Below, in pieces: positions 16,739 to 24,746 of a stretch of 48,647 bases of DNA (position 1 is the stretch's first letter; each line of letters starts with the position of its first letter). The notes beneath the pieces were generated by a model. It had not been told where the DNA came from and searched no databases. It saw only the letters and a list, made by a program, of their open reading frames with translations. This DNA is from Bradyrhizobium sp. (lineage in GTDB: Bacteria; Pseudomonadota; Alphaproteobacteria; Rhizobiales; Xanthobacteraceae), in NCBI RefSeq assembly GCF_027307225.1, contig NZ_DAHUXJ010000099.1:1-48647 (forward strand), read 5' to 3'. Position numbers and translations under genes: made by a program.

Positions 16739-17170
16739 ATGACCACGGCGGCCTATGACGATCAAAACATCTTCGCCAGGATTCTTCGCGGCGAGATTCC
16801 CTGCTTCAAGGTTCATGAGACCGATCGCACCTTCGCCTTTCTCGACATCATGCCGCGATCGCCGGGTCACACGCTGGTCATTCCGAAAGCGCCGGCGCGC
16901 GGTATCCTCGACATATCCGAGGACGATTTAGCTGAAGTCGCCCGGTCGGCAAAGCGGATCGCGGCGGCGGCGATGAAAGCATTCAAGGCCGATGGCATCA
17001 TCATCCAGCAATTCAGCGAGCCGGCCAGCGGCCAGGTTGTTTTTCACCTGCATATGCACGTGATGCCGGTGAGCGCCGGGGTCGCGCTGTTGCCGGCCCA
17101 GACCCACAAGGCGGAAGCAGCAGTGCTGGAGGAGCACGCTCAGCGCATGATCGTTGCGCTCAGGAGTTGA
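16739..17170 (+). CDS. HIT-family nucleotide hydrolase/transferase
   Basis: A 143-aa histidine triad protein. The triad H103-L-H105-M-H107 in VFHLHMHVMP is complete, and the N-terminal half has NIFARILRGEIPCFKV and FLDIMPRSPGHTLVIPK, typical of the HinT-like branch. Such enzymes hydrolyse AMP-lysine or dinucleoside phosphates. It starts at ATG 16739, divergent from prmC. It converges on livF with only 17 bases between stops. Confidence 0.92.
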   Translation: MTTAAYDDQNIFARILRGEIPCFKVHETDRTFAFLDIMPRSPGHTLVIPKAPARGILDISEDDLAEVARSAKRIAAAAMKAFKADGIIIQQFSEPASGQVVFHLHMHVMPVSAGVALLPAQTHKAEAAVLEEHAQRMIVALRS

Positions 17171-17187
17171 TCTCGATCGATCCGGCG

Positions 17188-17886
17188 TTAAACGCCGAGA
17201 TACCGCTGCAGAACCTCGGGCTGGGCCTTGATCTCTTCTGCCGGCCCTTCGTGGACGATGTGTCCGTTGTTGATGATGTAAATGCGCTGGGCGAGCGCAA
17301 GGGTTGCGGCGAGATTCTGTTCGACCAGCACGATGGTCTGACCTGCGGCCGCCAGGTTGCGGCAGGCGGTCATGAGATCGCGCACGATAACCGGCGCGAG
17401 GCCTTCAAACGGCTCGTCGAGCAGAATGATTTTCGGATCGCGGATCAACGCGCGCGCAATGGCGAGCATCTGCTGCTCGCCGCCCGAAAGGTCGGTGCCG
17501 CGGTTGCCGCGGCGCTCCTTCAGGCGAGGAAACATTTCGTAGATGCGATCGAGCGGCCAGCGCGTCGAAGCGGTGATTCCGGCGAGAACGAGATTTTCCT
17601 CGACGTTCAGGCTGCCGAAGATCCGGCGTTCCTCGTGAACCAGCTGCATGCCGGCCTGAGCGATCTTGTGGCTCTTCCGCCCAGCCAAGTCGGTGCCGTC
17701 AAAGACGACCGATCCCGCCCTCGGGGTCACGACACCCATCAGGCTCTTCAGCGTCGTGCTTTTGCCAGCGCCGTTGCGGCCCAGCAGCGCCACCACCTCG
17801 TTGCGCTCCACCCGCATCGACACATCGAAGAGGATGTGGGAATCACCGTAATAGCTGTTCAAGCCACTGACTTCGAGCAAGCTCAT
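17188..17886 (-). CDS. livF: Branched-chain amino acid-type ABC transporter ATPase
   Basis: A 232-aa LivF-type ATPase. Walker A GRNGAGKST (36-44), signature LSGGEQQ, Walker B IILLDEPFEG and the H-loop-like LVEQN are all present. It powers uptake through the LivH and LivM permeases in the inner membrane. Its start overlaps the end of the fused LivM-LivG gene by four bases, and it is the last gene of the importer operon. The HAAT family carries branched-chain amino acids, urea, amides or aromatic acids; the substrate cannot be assigned. Confidence 0.93.
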   Translation of the reverse strand: MSLLEVSGLNSYYGDSHILFDVSMRVERNEVVALLGRNGAGKSTTLKSLMGVVTPRAGSVVFDGTDLAGRKSHKIAQAGMQLVHEERRIFGSLNVEENLVLAGITASTRWPLDRIYEMFPRLKERRGNRGTDLSGGEQQMLAIARALIRDPKIILLDEPFEGLAPVIVRDLMTACRNLAAAGQTIVLVEQNLAATLALAQRIYIINNGHIVHEGPAEEIKAQPEVLQRYLGV

Positions 17887-19763
17887 GCGGCTAGCACTCC
17901 GTGCACGCCGCCCAGATAAGCCTCCTGGACGGTCGTGTTGTTCTTGATTTCTTGCGGCGTTCCCTCGACCAGCACGCGGCCCTCTTGAAGCACCGTCACG
18001 CGCTCGGCGAGCTCGAACAGCGCGTCCATGTCGTGATCGATGATGATCATGGTGCGGCCCTGGCTGATCGATTTGAGCAGCTTCACCGTTTCGACGCGCT
18101 CGCGCGGGCTCATGCCGGCCAGCGGTTCATCGAGCAGCAGCAGGCTCGGCGCGGTGGCAAGCGCGAGTCCGATTTCCAGGCGCCGCTTTTCGCCATAGGC
18201 GAGCTCCGAAACCGGGGTGTCCGGGCGCGCCGTCAAATTGACCAGCTCGAGCGTTTGCTCCACGCGCTCGGAAAGTCCCGGGATGTTCTGGATTCGTCGG
18301 AACAGATCGAGGCGGAATTTGCCGCGTAGCGCCGAAAGCGCGGCGATGGTGAGGTTTTCGCGAACGGTCAGGCCTGCGAACAATTGATTGACCTGATAGC
18401 TCTTGGTCAGGCCGCGCTGGCACACATCGGTGACCGTCATTCCGGTGATGTCGTTGCCCTCGAACACGATGGTGCCCGAAGTCGGTGGAACCTCGCAGGT
18501 CAGCATCTTGAAGAAGGTCGACTTGCCGGCGCCGTTGGGGCCGATGATGCCACGCAGTTCGCCGCGGTTGACCCTGAAGTCGATGTCGCTGTTGGCGAGC
18601 AGGCCGCCATAACGCTTGGTCAGGCCCCTGGCCTGCAGGATGGGGCTGGCAGTCGTGCCATCTTCGAGATGCGTGGCGGGTGCGGAGGGCGCGTCCGTCT
18701 GCCGCGCGGGACTCGCCTCCGCGGCGGGTTGCGGTTGTTCGGCAGGAGCGTTTGTCGCGGGGAGTACGTCTTTCGGTTCCTGAGCCGCACGCTTGCCGGT
18801 CGCAAGGTCGTAGAGGCTTGCGATGCCGCCGATGATCCCGTTCCGGAGAAAGCAGACCAGCAACACGAACACGATGCCAAGCACGAGCTTCCAGGCTGCG
18901 CCAAGCCCGAGTGTGGCCTGAAGAAAATCCTGCAAGGAGAGCCAGACCGCGGCGCCGACCAGAGGGCCGAACAGCGTCGCGCGGCCGCCGATCGCGGTTT
19001 GCATCACCAGCTGGCCGGAAGTATCGAAGGTAAAAGCATCCGGCGGCATGAACGCCTGCAGGACGCCGAGAAGGCCACCGGCAAAGCCGGCATAGGCCGC
19101 AGCAATCACGAAAGCCGTCAGCTTGTAGCTGTGGATGTTATGGCCGACCGCGGTTGCGCGCAGCGGATTGTCGCGGATGGCGCGGAAGACGGCGCCGACC
19201 GGAGACCGCACAATGCGCAGTGCGAGTACGATTCCAATGAAGTAGCAGAACGCCAGGAATGGATAGAGCGACCAGCCGGTCGTGAAATGAAGCGTGGTGA
19301 ATCCGAGATGGATGCTCGGCGTCGGCACGCCCGGCAATCCGTTCTCGCCCCCAGTCCAGTCCGCCAGCGGATTGAATTCGACGAAGAAGAACACCTCGGC
19401 AATGGCAACCGTGATCATGGCGAAGTAGATACCGGTGCGCCGCAGCGCGATCAGGCCGACCAGATACCCAACGGCGGCCGCGGCTATCATGCCAATAACG
19501 AGCGCCAGCATGACGTTGGGAAATCCGGCCCGGGTCAGCAGATACGCCGCGACAAATCCGCCGGTGCCGTAGAATGCGGACTGGCCGAACGACAACAGGC
19601 CGGTAAAGCCGAACAGAATATCGAAACCAAGTCCGAACAGGCCCCAGACCAGAATCCGGTTGGCCGTGTTGGGCGCGAAACCGATCAGCGGCAACAGGAA
19701 TGGCGCCGCTATCAAGCCTGCCGCCGTCAGGGCTTCGATCAGGAAGGGTCGCTGTTTCAGCAT
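17883..19763 (-). CDS. Fused LivM permease - LivG ATPase
   Basis: A 626-aa fusion. Residues about 1-315 are a LivM-type permease with roughly nine to ten hydrophobic helices (FGLGFDILFGFTGLLSFGQS and GRATLFGPLVGAAVWLSLQD are characteristic). A linker of about 65 residues rich in Ala, Pro and Gln follows. The last about 245 residues are a LivG ATPase with Walker A GPNGAGKST, signature LAYGEKRRLEIGLALA and Walker B LLLLDEPLAGMSP. A short intracellular tether between the two modules is expected. ATG 19763 lies 13 bases past the LivH stop and begins MLKQRPFLIEAL; a longer frame would overlap livH. Such fusions are known in rhizobia. Confidence 0.93.
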   Translation of the reverse strand: MLKQRPFLIEALTAAGLIAAPFLLPLIGFAPNTANRILVWGLFGLGFDILFGFTGLLSFGQSAFYGTGGFVAAYLLTRAGFPNVMLALVIGMIAAAAVGYLVGLIALRRTGIYFAMITVAIAEVFFFVEFNPLADWTGGENGLPGVPTPSIHLGFTTLHFTTGWSLYPFLAFCYFIGIVLALRIVRSPVGAVFRAIRDNPLRATAVGHNIHSYKLTAFVIAAAYAGFAGGLLGVLQAFMPPDAFTFDTSGQLVMQTAIGGRATLFGPLVGAAVWLSLQDFLQATLGLGAAWKLVLGIVFVLLVCFLRNGIIGGIASLYDLATGKRAAQEPKDVLPATNAPAEQPQPAAEASPARQTDAPSAPATHLEDGTTASPILQARGLTKRYGGLLANSDIDFRVNRGELRGIIGPNGAGKSTFFKMLTCEVPPTSGTIVFEGNDITGMTVTDVCQRGLTKSYQVNQLFAGLTVRENLTIAALSALRGKFRLDLFRRIQNIPGLSERVEQTLELVNLTARPDTPVSELAYGEKRRLEIGLALATAPSLLLLDEPLAGMSPRERVETVKLLKSISQGRTMIIIDHDMDALFELAERVTVLQEGRVLVEGTPQEIKNNTTVQEAYLGGVHGVLAA

Positions 19764-19776
19764 GACAAAAGCGCTC

Positions 19777-20652
19777 TCATTCGCGGCCCTGTGTACCAAG
19801 CAGGCCATGCGGCCGTAACACCAGCACGAGCGTCATTGCCGCAAACAACATGACGTAGGCGTAGCTCGGGTTGAACATGGAGGTGACACTGATGATTTCG
19901 CCGGCGATCAGGCCGCCGAGAATCGCACCCGGAAACGATCCGACGCCGCCGATCACCACCACAACGAAGGTCTCGACCAGAATGTCGTCACCGACGCCCG
20001 GCGTCAGCGATACCACGGGTGCGTTGACGATGCCGGCAAAGCCCGCGGCCATGGCGCCGATCCCGAACACGATCATGAAGACGCGATAGACGTTGATTCC
20101 AAGGGAATCGACCATGACCGAATCCTCGATGCCGGCGCGCACGATCATGCCCAATCGGGTGCGGTACAGCACGATGAACAGGGTGCCAAGGGCCACGGCA
20201 ACGATGCCGACTACCGCGAGGCGGTAGGTCGGATAAAACATGAAGCCGAGCGAAGTGATGCCCTGAAACAGTGGCGGCGGAGGCACCATCTGCGATTGGC
20301 TGCCGAACAGCAGGCGCACGATTTCGACAAAACAGATGCCGAGGCCGAAGGTCACCAGCAGCTGGTCTTCATGCGGACGTTGATAGAAGTGCCGGATGAT
20401 GACGCGTTCCATCACCACCCCGAGCACCATCACAAACAGTGAACCGGCAATGACCGCGGCGGTGAAGGAGTGGGTATATTCAAAAGCGACATATCCGGCA
20501 TAGCCGCCGATCATGAACATCGCGCCATGTGCGAGGTTTAGAACGCCGAGCGTGCCGTAGATGATTGTCAAACCCGAGCTGATGAGTGCGAGCAGCGCGC
20601 CCAGCGCCAGCCCGTTGAAAAGCTGGGAGACGAAATTTGGCCAATTGATCAT
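19777..20652 (-). CDS. livH: LivH-type ABC transporter permease
   Basis: A 291-aa inner-membrane permease with about eight hydrophobic segments. It begins MINWPNFVSQLFNGLALGAL and has GLTIIYGTLGVLNLAHGAMF, the LivH signature, and the EAA-like loop around GMIVRAGIEDSVMVDSLGIN. The ATG at 20652 fits the family; an upstream start at 20688 adds 12 polar residues. It follows the binding-protein gene after a hairpin and precedes the permease-ATPase fusion. Confidence 0.93.
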   Translation of the reverse strand: MINWPNFVSQLFNGLALGALLALISSGLTIIYGTLGVLNLAHGAMFMIGGYAGYVAFEYTHSFTAAVIAGSLFVMVLGVVMERVIIRHFYQRPHEDQLLVTFGLGICFVEIVRLLFGSQSQMVPPPPLFQGITSLGFMFYPTYRLAVVGIVAVALGTLFIVLYRTRLGMIVRAGIEDSVMVDSLGINVYRVFMIVFGIGAMAAGFAGIVNAPVVSLTPGVGDDILVETFVVVVIGGVGSFPGAILGGLIAGEIISVTSMFNPSYAYVMLFAAMTLVLVLRPHGLLGTQGRE

Positions 20653-20686
20653 AACATCAAATCCACGTGTTCGCGGATCATTAGAC

Positions 20687-20728
20687 ACAAAAATAACGCC
20701 GTGGGTAGTGTCTCGCTACCCACGGCGT
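20687..20728 (-). terminator. Hairpin terminator/attenuator between livK-type gene and livH
   Basis: A perfect 13-base stem (ACGCCGTGGGTAG at 20696-20708 with CTACCCACGGCGT at 20716-20728) is followed on the minus strand by TATTTTTGTG. Located inside the operon, it probably keeps binding-protein mRNA levels above those of the membrane components. Confidence 0.75.
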
Positions 20729-20744
20729 CCTTGCAACCACGAAC

Positions 20745-22100
20745 TTAAGTATAGTCGCCGAGATGGCAGCCGAAGGCGTCCGGCTTCTGCATCAAGCCGT
20801 CACCCGGGACGATTTCGACGATGTCGTAATAGTCTTCCTTGTTCTTCATGTCCTTTTCCATCTTGCCCTTGACGATGATCACGGGGCGGACGCACTGGTG
20901 ATCTTCGGGGCGATAGTGGACATCGCCGACGAACGAGGGGATCGTTTCGCCCTTTTCGTAGGTCTTGATGACGTCCGGCGGATAGAAGCTGCCGGTTTCC
21001 TCGACCATCCGCGCCCAATGGGCAAAGCTAATGTAGGCGTTCTCGGCGCCCCACTCGGGCTTGTAGCCGTACTTCTTGCTGAAGGTATCGTTGAACATCT
21101 TGGCGAGCGGATATTTGTCCTCGATCGTCCACCAATAGTCCGTTGCGGCATAGACGCCCTGCATCAGGCCACCGGTTTCGCGAGCGACGAACGGAACCTG
21201 ATAGGGAACGACAAGCTTCATCTTGTCGAGCACGCCGAACTGCTTGGCCTGCTGGATCGAGAGCACCGCGTCATGTCCCCAGTTGACGTTCATCAGGACG
21301 TCAGCGCCGGAGTTGACCACGTTGAGCAGATAGGACGAGTAATCCGGCGCGCCCAGCGGCGACACCTGGTTGGTGACGGTCGTCCAACCCGCCTCGGCAA
21401 GGTGATCCTGCATCGCCTTGGTGACGGTGTGGCCGTAGGTGTAATCCGGCGTCAGATAGGCAGCCTTCTTGTTCTTTCCGAACTGCTTGACCAGCACCGG
21501 CGCGATCGCCGCCGCGGCGGTCTGACCGAAGAAGTTCTGGCGGAAGCCGTAGCGCACGCAATCCTTGCCCGTGGTGTCGTTCGAACCGGAGATGCCGGCG
21601 ACATACAGGACCTTCTCGCGCTGGGCCAACTTGTTCGTCGCCACGGCGACTGCGCTCGAGGTGGCGCCGGTCAGCAGCACCGCCTTGTTTTCGGTAATGA
21701 AGCGTTGTTGCGCCTGCACCGCCTCGTTCGGCTTGGCGGCGGAATCGGCGACACCGATTTTCACCTCCTTGCCGAGCACGCCCTTGGTGGTCTTCGGCGA
21801 GATTTTCTTGATCAGCTCGTGGCCGCTATTGATGTGCTCGACCGCGAGCTGCCAGCCCTTCAATTCGTCCTCGCCCTGGACGGCATAGGTGCCGGTGCGA
21901 GGGACGGCAATTCCGATGAACACGGAAGAGCCGGACGAGCCGTCGGGATAAGTGCCGATCGCCGGGTGATCCGCTGCATACACCGGCATGGACAACGAAA
22001 TCGGCAGCAGCGCTCCACCAGCCAAGCCGGCACCTGCCTGCAGCAAGGCCCGGCGCGACACGCCCGATCCCATTCCTTGGCGCAACTCCTTCGTACTCAT
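20745..22100 (-). CDS. Tat-exported LivK-like substrate-binding protein
   Basis: A 451-aa periplasmic binding protein of the Leu/Ile/Val-binding class (type 1 periplasmic fold). The signal carries SRRALLQAGAGLAGGALL, a twin-arginine type leader. The mature part has FIGIAVPRTGTYAVQGEDEL, LLTGATSSAVAVATNKLAQR and AAYLTPDYTYGHTVTKAMQD, typical of this class. ATG 22100 follows a strong GGAGGAGA site. It is first in the importer operon. It is longer than E. coli LivK and the ligand is not deducible; amides, amino acids or short acids are possible. Confidence 0.9.
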   Translation of the reverse strand: MSTKELRQGMGSGVSRRALLQAGAGLAGGALLPISLSMPVYAADHPAIGTYPDGSSGSSVFIGIAVPRTGTYAVQGEDELKGWQLAVEHINSGHELIKKISPKTTKGVLGKEVKIGVADSAAKPNEAVQAQQRFITENKAVLLTGATSSAVAVATNKLAQREKVLYVAGISGSNDTTGKDCVRYGFRQNFFGQTAAAAIAPVLVKQFGKNKKAAYLTPDYTYGHTVTKAMQDHLAEAGWTTVTNQVSPLGAPDYSSYLLNVVNSGADVLMNVNWGHDAVLSIQQAKQFGVLDKMKLVVPYQVPFVARETGGLMQGVYAATDYWWTIEDKYPLAKMFNDTFSKKYGYKPEWGAENAYISFAHWARMVEETGSFYPPDVIKTYEKGETIPSFVGDVHYRPEDHQCVRPVIIVKGKMEKDMKNKEDYYDIVEIVPGDGLMQKPDAFGCHLGDYT

Positions 22101-22181
22101 TGTTCGGTCTCCTCCGTGATTAGATGATTGTTTTCGCGCACACGAGCCCACCGCCGGGTATCGGCGATCGGCTCTCGCGTC

Positions 22182-22260
22182 CTAGTGCCGCCTATTTGAA
22201 GTTCCTGCACCACAAGCGGCGAATTCTGTTCAGGAACTTCAAATAGAAAAGCGACACTAG
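22182..22260. repeat. CTAG-bounded palindrome 1
   Basis: Begins and ends with CTAG. The 16-base arms CTATTTGAAGTTCCTG (22192-22207) and CAGGAACTTCAAATAG (22231-22246) pair perfectly. The outer parts pair after a few unmatched bases. Part of a family with the elements at 22275, 28576 and 28677. Confidence 0.8.
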
Positions 22261-22274
22261 AATCAATAAGCTTG

Positions 22275-22347
22275 CTAGTGCCCACCTTCCGAAGTCCGTG
22301 AAAGGTCGTGCTGAGATGTAACACGGACTTCGGAAGGTGGGCACTAG
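22275..22347. repeat. CTAG-bounded palindrome 2, perfect 26-base arms
   Basis: The arms at 22275-22300 (starting CTAGTGCCCACC, ending GAAGTCCGTG) and 22322-22347 are exact reverse complements over 26 bases around a 21-base loop. It follows palindrome 1 after 14 bases. Confidence 0.85.
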
Positions 22348-22429
22348 GCTGCATGCGCAGCTTTATTGCCGTTAGAATTGCTGTCCCAGCTATTCTGTCA
22401 ATGTCACTTTGGTCGAAGGATGTTGCGAT

Positions 22430-22475
22430 AATATAAGTATACGATATATCTCGATTTTACCTCTGGTTACCGTCG
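22430..22475. promoter_or_regulatory. AT-rich region with GTATAC core, possible regulator site
   Basis: Within the leader of the alpha-CTD-like gene the sequence ATAATATAAGTATACGATAT stands out as AT-rich in a GC-rich context. It holds the palindrome GTATAC. A MarR or other operator is possible; nothing proves it. Confidence 0.25.
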
Positions 22476-22500
22476 ACCTTCACTTCATATATGCGCGCCC

Positions 22501-23001
22501 ATGGTCCGAAATCGGCAAGCGGATAGTCGAGACGGTGCTTCGCGAGAAGAGACCGGGCCTTGCGGCGAGAAGGCTGCCGCCCTGCCGTCTGGCGGTTTGA
22601 GCGTTCGCGCGGTCAACGTGCTGAAGGAATTGGCGCCCGAACTGATTGAGCAAAACCCGCCGAAGGGAGCCTGGATACCCCCGGACGATCTGCTTCGGCA
22701 GCTAACCGCCCGGCATCTGGCGACCGCTCGCAATTGTGGGCCGCAGACGGCTCGCGAGATCATCGAGTGGGCCCGAACCAGGGGCGTGTCGATCAAGGTA
22801 CCCCTCTATGGCGGCAAATCGCTATCGGAGGTGTGGCGCAGCCTGGCCGCGCGCGCGTCGGACGGAAAACTCACCCGGGCCGAAATCACCGAAGCGCTGG
22901 AGAAATCGATCCGCCGCAAAAGCGTCCGCATCCCGGTCGCCTTCCAGATCATTCTTCTGGAGATACTGAGTTCGACCTACGATCCGCCGCCGTTCACTTG
23001 A
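22501..23001 (+). CDS. Free-standing RNA polymerase alpha-CTD-like protein
   Basis: A 166-aa protein whose residues 33-100 resemble the C-terminal domain of RNA polymerase alpha. LSVRAVNVLK (33-42) corresponds to the LSVRSANCLK helix that carries R265 and N268; R36 and N39 are kept. NCGPQTAREIIEWA matches the helix-hairpin-helix around G296, with Q and T in place of K298 and S299. About 13 extra residues lie between the two. The second half (110-166) has no known domain. There is no alpha N-terminal domain, so it is not an RNA polymerase subunit. It may contact DNA as a transcription factor. It lies upstream of a MarR gene on the same strand and is divergent from the importer. Confidence 0.65.
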   Translation: MVRNRQADSRDGASREETGPCGEKAAALPSGGLSVRAVNVLKELAPELIEQNPPKGAWIPPDDLLRQLTARHLATARNCGPQTAREIIEWARTRGVSIKVPLYGGKSLSEVWRSLAARASDGKLTRAEITEALEKSIRRKSVRIPVAFQIILLEILSSTYDPPPFT

Positions 23002-23096
23002 TGGGTCGGCGTGGCGGCAGCCACGTTGCTTTTTGTCGGATGGAACAGCGTCGGCTGACGGTCCGTGTGACCCGACAGTCGAACAAGGCAGGTGGA

Positions 23097-23576
23097 ATGG
23101 CTCAATCGAAGCGGCGACGTCAGCCGCGAGCACGGTCAGGCGCGACCAAGGTCAAGCGCAATGGAAGAGTCGCGGTTGATTACAAGGCGCTGGCGCAGTT
23201 TCGCTATCAGCTGCGTGTCTTTCTCGCCTTCAGCGAGACGGCCGCGGCGCGGCAGGGATTGACGCCGCAGCAGCATCAGGCCCTGCTTGCGATCAAGGGG
23301 TTCGCCGGATCCGAACTTATATCGGTGGGAGATCTCGCGCGGGCGCTTCTGATCCGGCATCACACCGCGGTCGAGCTGGCCACCCGAATGAAAAGGCTTG
23401 GCCTGATAAACCGAAACGTCGACGCCGGGGATCGCAGGCGCGTTCTCCTGAAATTGACGGCGCATGGCGAGCGAAAGCTGCGGGCGCTTTCGGCGATTCA
23501 CCTCGGGGAATTGCAGGCTGTCGGACCGACTCTGGTCAAGATCCTGCGACAGGTCCGCAGCGCGCGAAAGCGGTGA
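23097..23576 (+). CDS. MarR-family transcriptional regulator
   Basis: A 159-aa winged-helix protein. After a basic N-terminus (SKRRRQPRARSG) come helices with FRYQLRVFLAFSETAAARQG and LTPQQHQALLAIKGF, the recognition region SVGDLARALLIRHHTAVELA and the wing DAGDRRRVLLKLTAHGERKL. This is a standard MarR layout. The start is unsure: ATG 23097 follows AAGGCAGG closely, and in-frame ATGs at 23001 and 23040 exist. It ends 25 bases before the convergent prfA stop. The importer or the alpha-CTD-like gene may be its target, by position only. Confidence 0.85.
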   Translation: MAQSKRRRQPRARSGATKVKRNGRVAVDYKALAQFRYQLRVFLAFSETAAARQGLTPQQHQALLAIKGFAGSELISVGDLARALLIRHHTAVELATRMKRLGLINRNVDAGDRRRVLLKLTAHGERKLRALSAIHLGELQAVGPTLVKILRQVRSARKR

Positions 23577-23601
23577 TTCAAAACGCGGGCCGCGTTGGAA
23601 G

Positions 23602-24687
23602 TTAGGCCGAGGCACCTTGCGCGGCCAGCTGTGCGGCCTGATGTTCCGTCGTCAGCGCATCGGTCAATTCGCTTAAGCTTTCGCCCGAGATCACCTGCGG
23701 GAGCTTGTAGAGCGTCAGGTTGATGCGGTGGTCGGTGACGCGTCCTTGCGGGAAATTATAGGTCCGGATGCGTTCGCTGCGATCGCCGGAGCCGACTTTT
23801 TCCTTGCGATCCGCCGAGCGCGCTGCGTCGATGCGTTGGCGTTCGGCGTCGTAGATGCGCGAACGCAGGATGTTCATCGCGGAAGCGCGGTTCTTATGCT
23901 GCGATCGGCTATCCTGCATCATCACCACGATGCCAGTCGGAATGTGGGTGATGCGGATCGCGGATTCGGTCTTGTTAACGTGCTGGCCGCCGGCGCCCCC
24001 CGCGCGCATGGTCTCGATCCGCAGATCATCATTCTTGATCTCGACGTCGACATCCTCGACTTCGGGCAGCACCGCCACCGTCGCGGCCGATGTGTGAATG
24101 CGTCCCTGCGTCTCCGTATCGGGCACGCGCTGCACCCGATGCACGCCGGACTCAAACTTTAGCTTGGCGAAAGCGCCGCGGCCCTGCACCTCGGCGATGA
24201 TCTCCTTATAGCCGCCCACGGTGCCTTCGCTCGCCGAAATCACTTCGACCTTCCAGCCCTGCAGGCTGGCGAAGCGCTCGTACATGCGGAACAGGTCGCC
24301 GGCGAACAGCGACGCCTCGTCGCCGCCGGTGCCGGCACGAATTTCCAGCACCACGTTGCGGTCATCCATCGCATCCTTGGGCAACAGCGCAACGCGAATC
24401 TTCTGCTCCAGGTCGCCGATGCGCGCCCGCAAGGTGTCGCGTTCGGCTTCCGCCATGTTGCGCATTTCGGGATCGGTCTGCGAATCTGCGATCAGGTTCT
24501 CGGTATCGGCGAGTTCGCCGCGCGCTGCGCGGTAGGTTTTGACGGCGTCGATCAGCGGGTTGAGTTCGGCAAGTTCGCGCGTGATCCGCACATAGTCTTC
24601 CGAACTCACCTGGCCCAGGAGCTGCGCCTCGAGCGAGGCGTGGTGCGCCAGCAGGATATCCAGTTTGGCTTCGGGGAGCATCGACAT
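23602..24687 (-). CDS. prfA: Peptide chain release factor 1
   Basis: A 361-aa class I release factor that reads UAA and UAG on the ribosome. The catalytic GGQ is at residues 233-235 in [16 protein letters not shown]. The RF1-type P-x-T anticodon-like site is present as PDT in [15 protein letters not shown]. Length is normal. It follows ptsP in the same direction with a 59-base spacer. Its usual downstream partner prmC is displaced to 16611. Confidence 0.97.
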   Translation of the reverse strand: MSMLPEAKLDILLAHHASLEAQLLGQVSSEDYVRITRELAELNPLIDAVKTYRAARGELADTENLIADSQTDPEMRNMAEAERDTLRARIGDLEQKIRVALLPKDAMDDRNVVLEIRAGTGGDEASLFAGDLFRMYERFASLQGWKVEVISASEGTVGGYKEIIAEVQGRGAFAKLKFESGVHRVQRVPDTETQGRIHTSAATVAVLPEVEDVDVEIKNDDLRIETMRAGGAGGQHVNKTESAIRITHIPTGIVVMMQDSRSQHKNRASAMNILRSRIYDAERQRIDAARSADRKEKVGSGDRSERIRTYNFPQGRVTDHRINLTLYKLPQVISGESLSELTDALTTEHQAAQLAAQGASA

Positions 24688-24746
24688 GGTGAAGTCTCAA
24701 ATATTTTTTCGCGGGGTTGAGGTGACGGAGCGGGCAGGATTGCCCG

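Noticed and set aside
18384..19853. 489-aa plus-strand frame over the LivM-LivG fusion
   Set aside because: It is antisense to a well-supported fusion gene, and its Gly/Arg/Gln/His-rich composition has no family signature.
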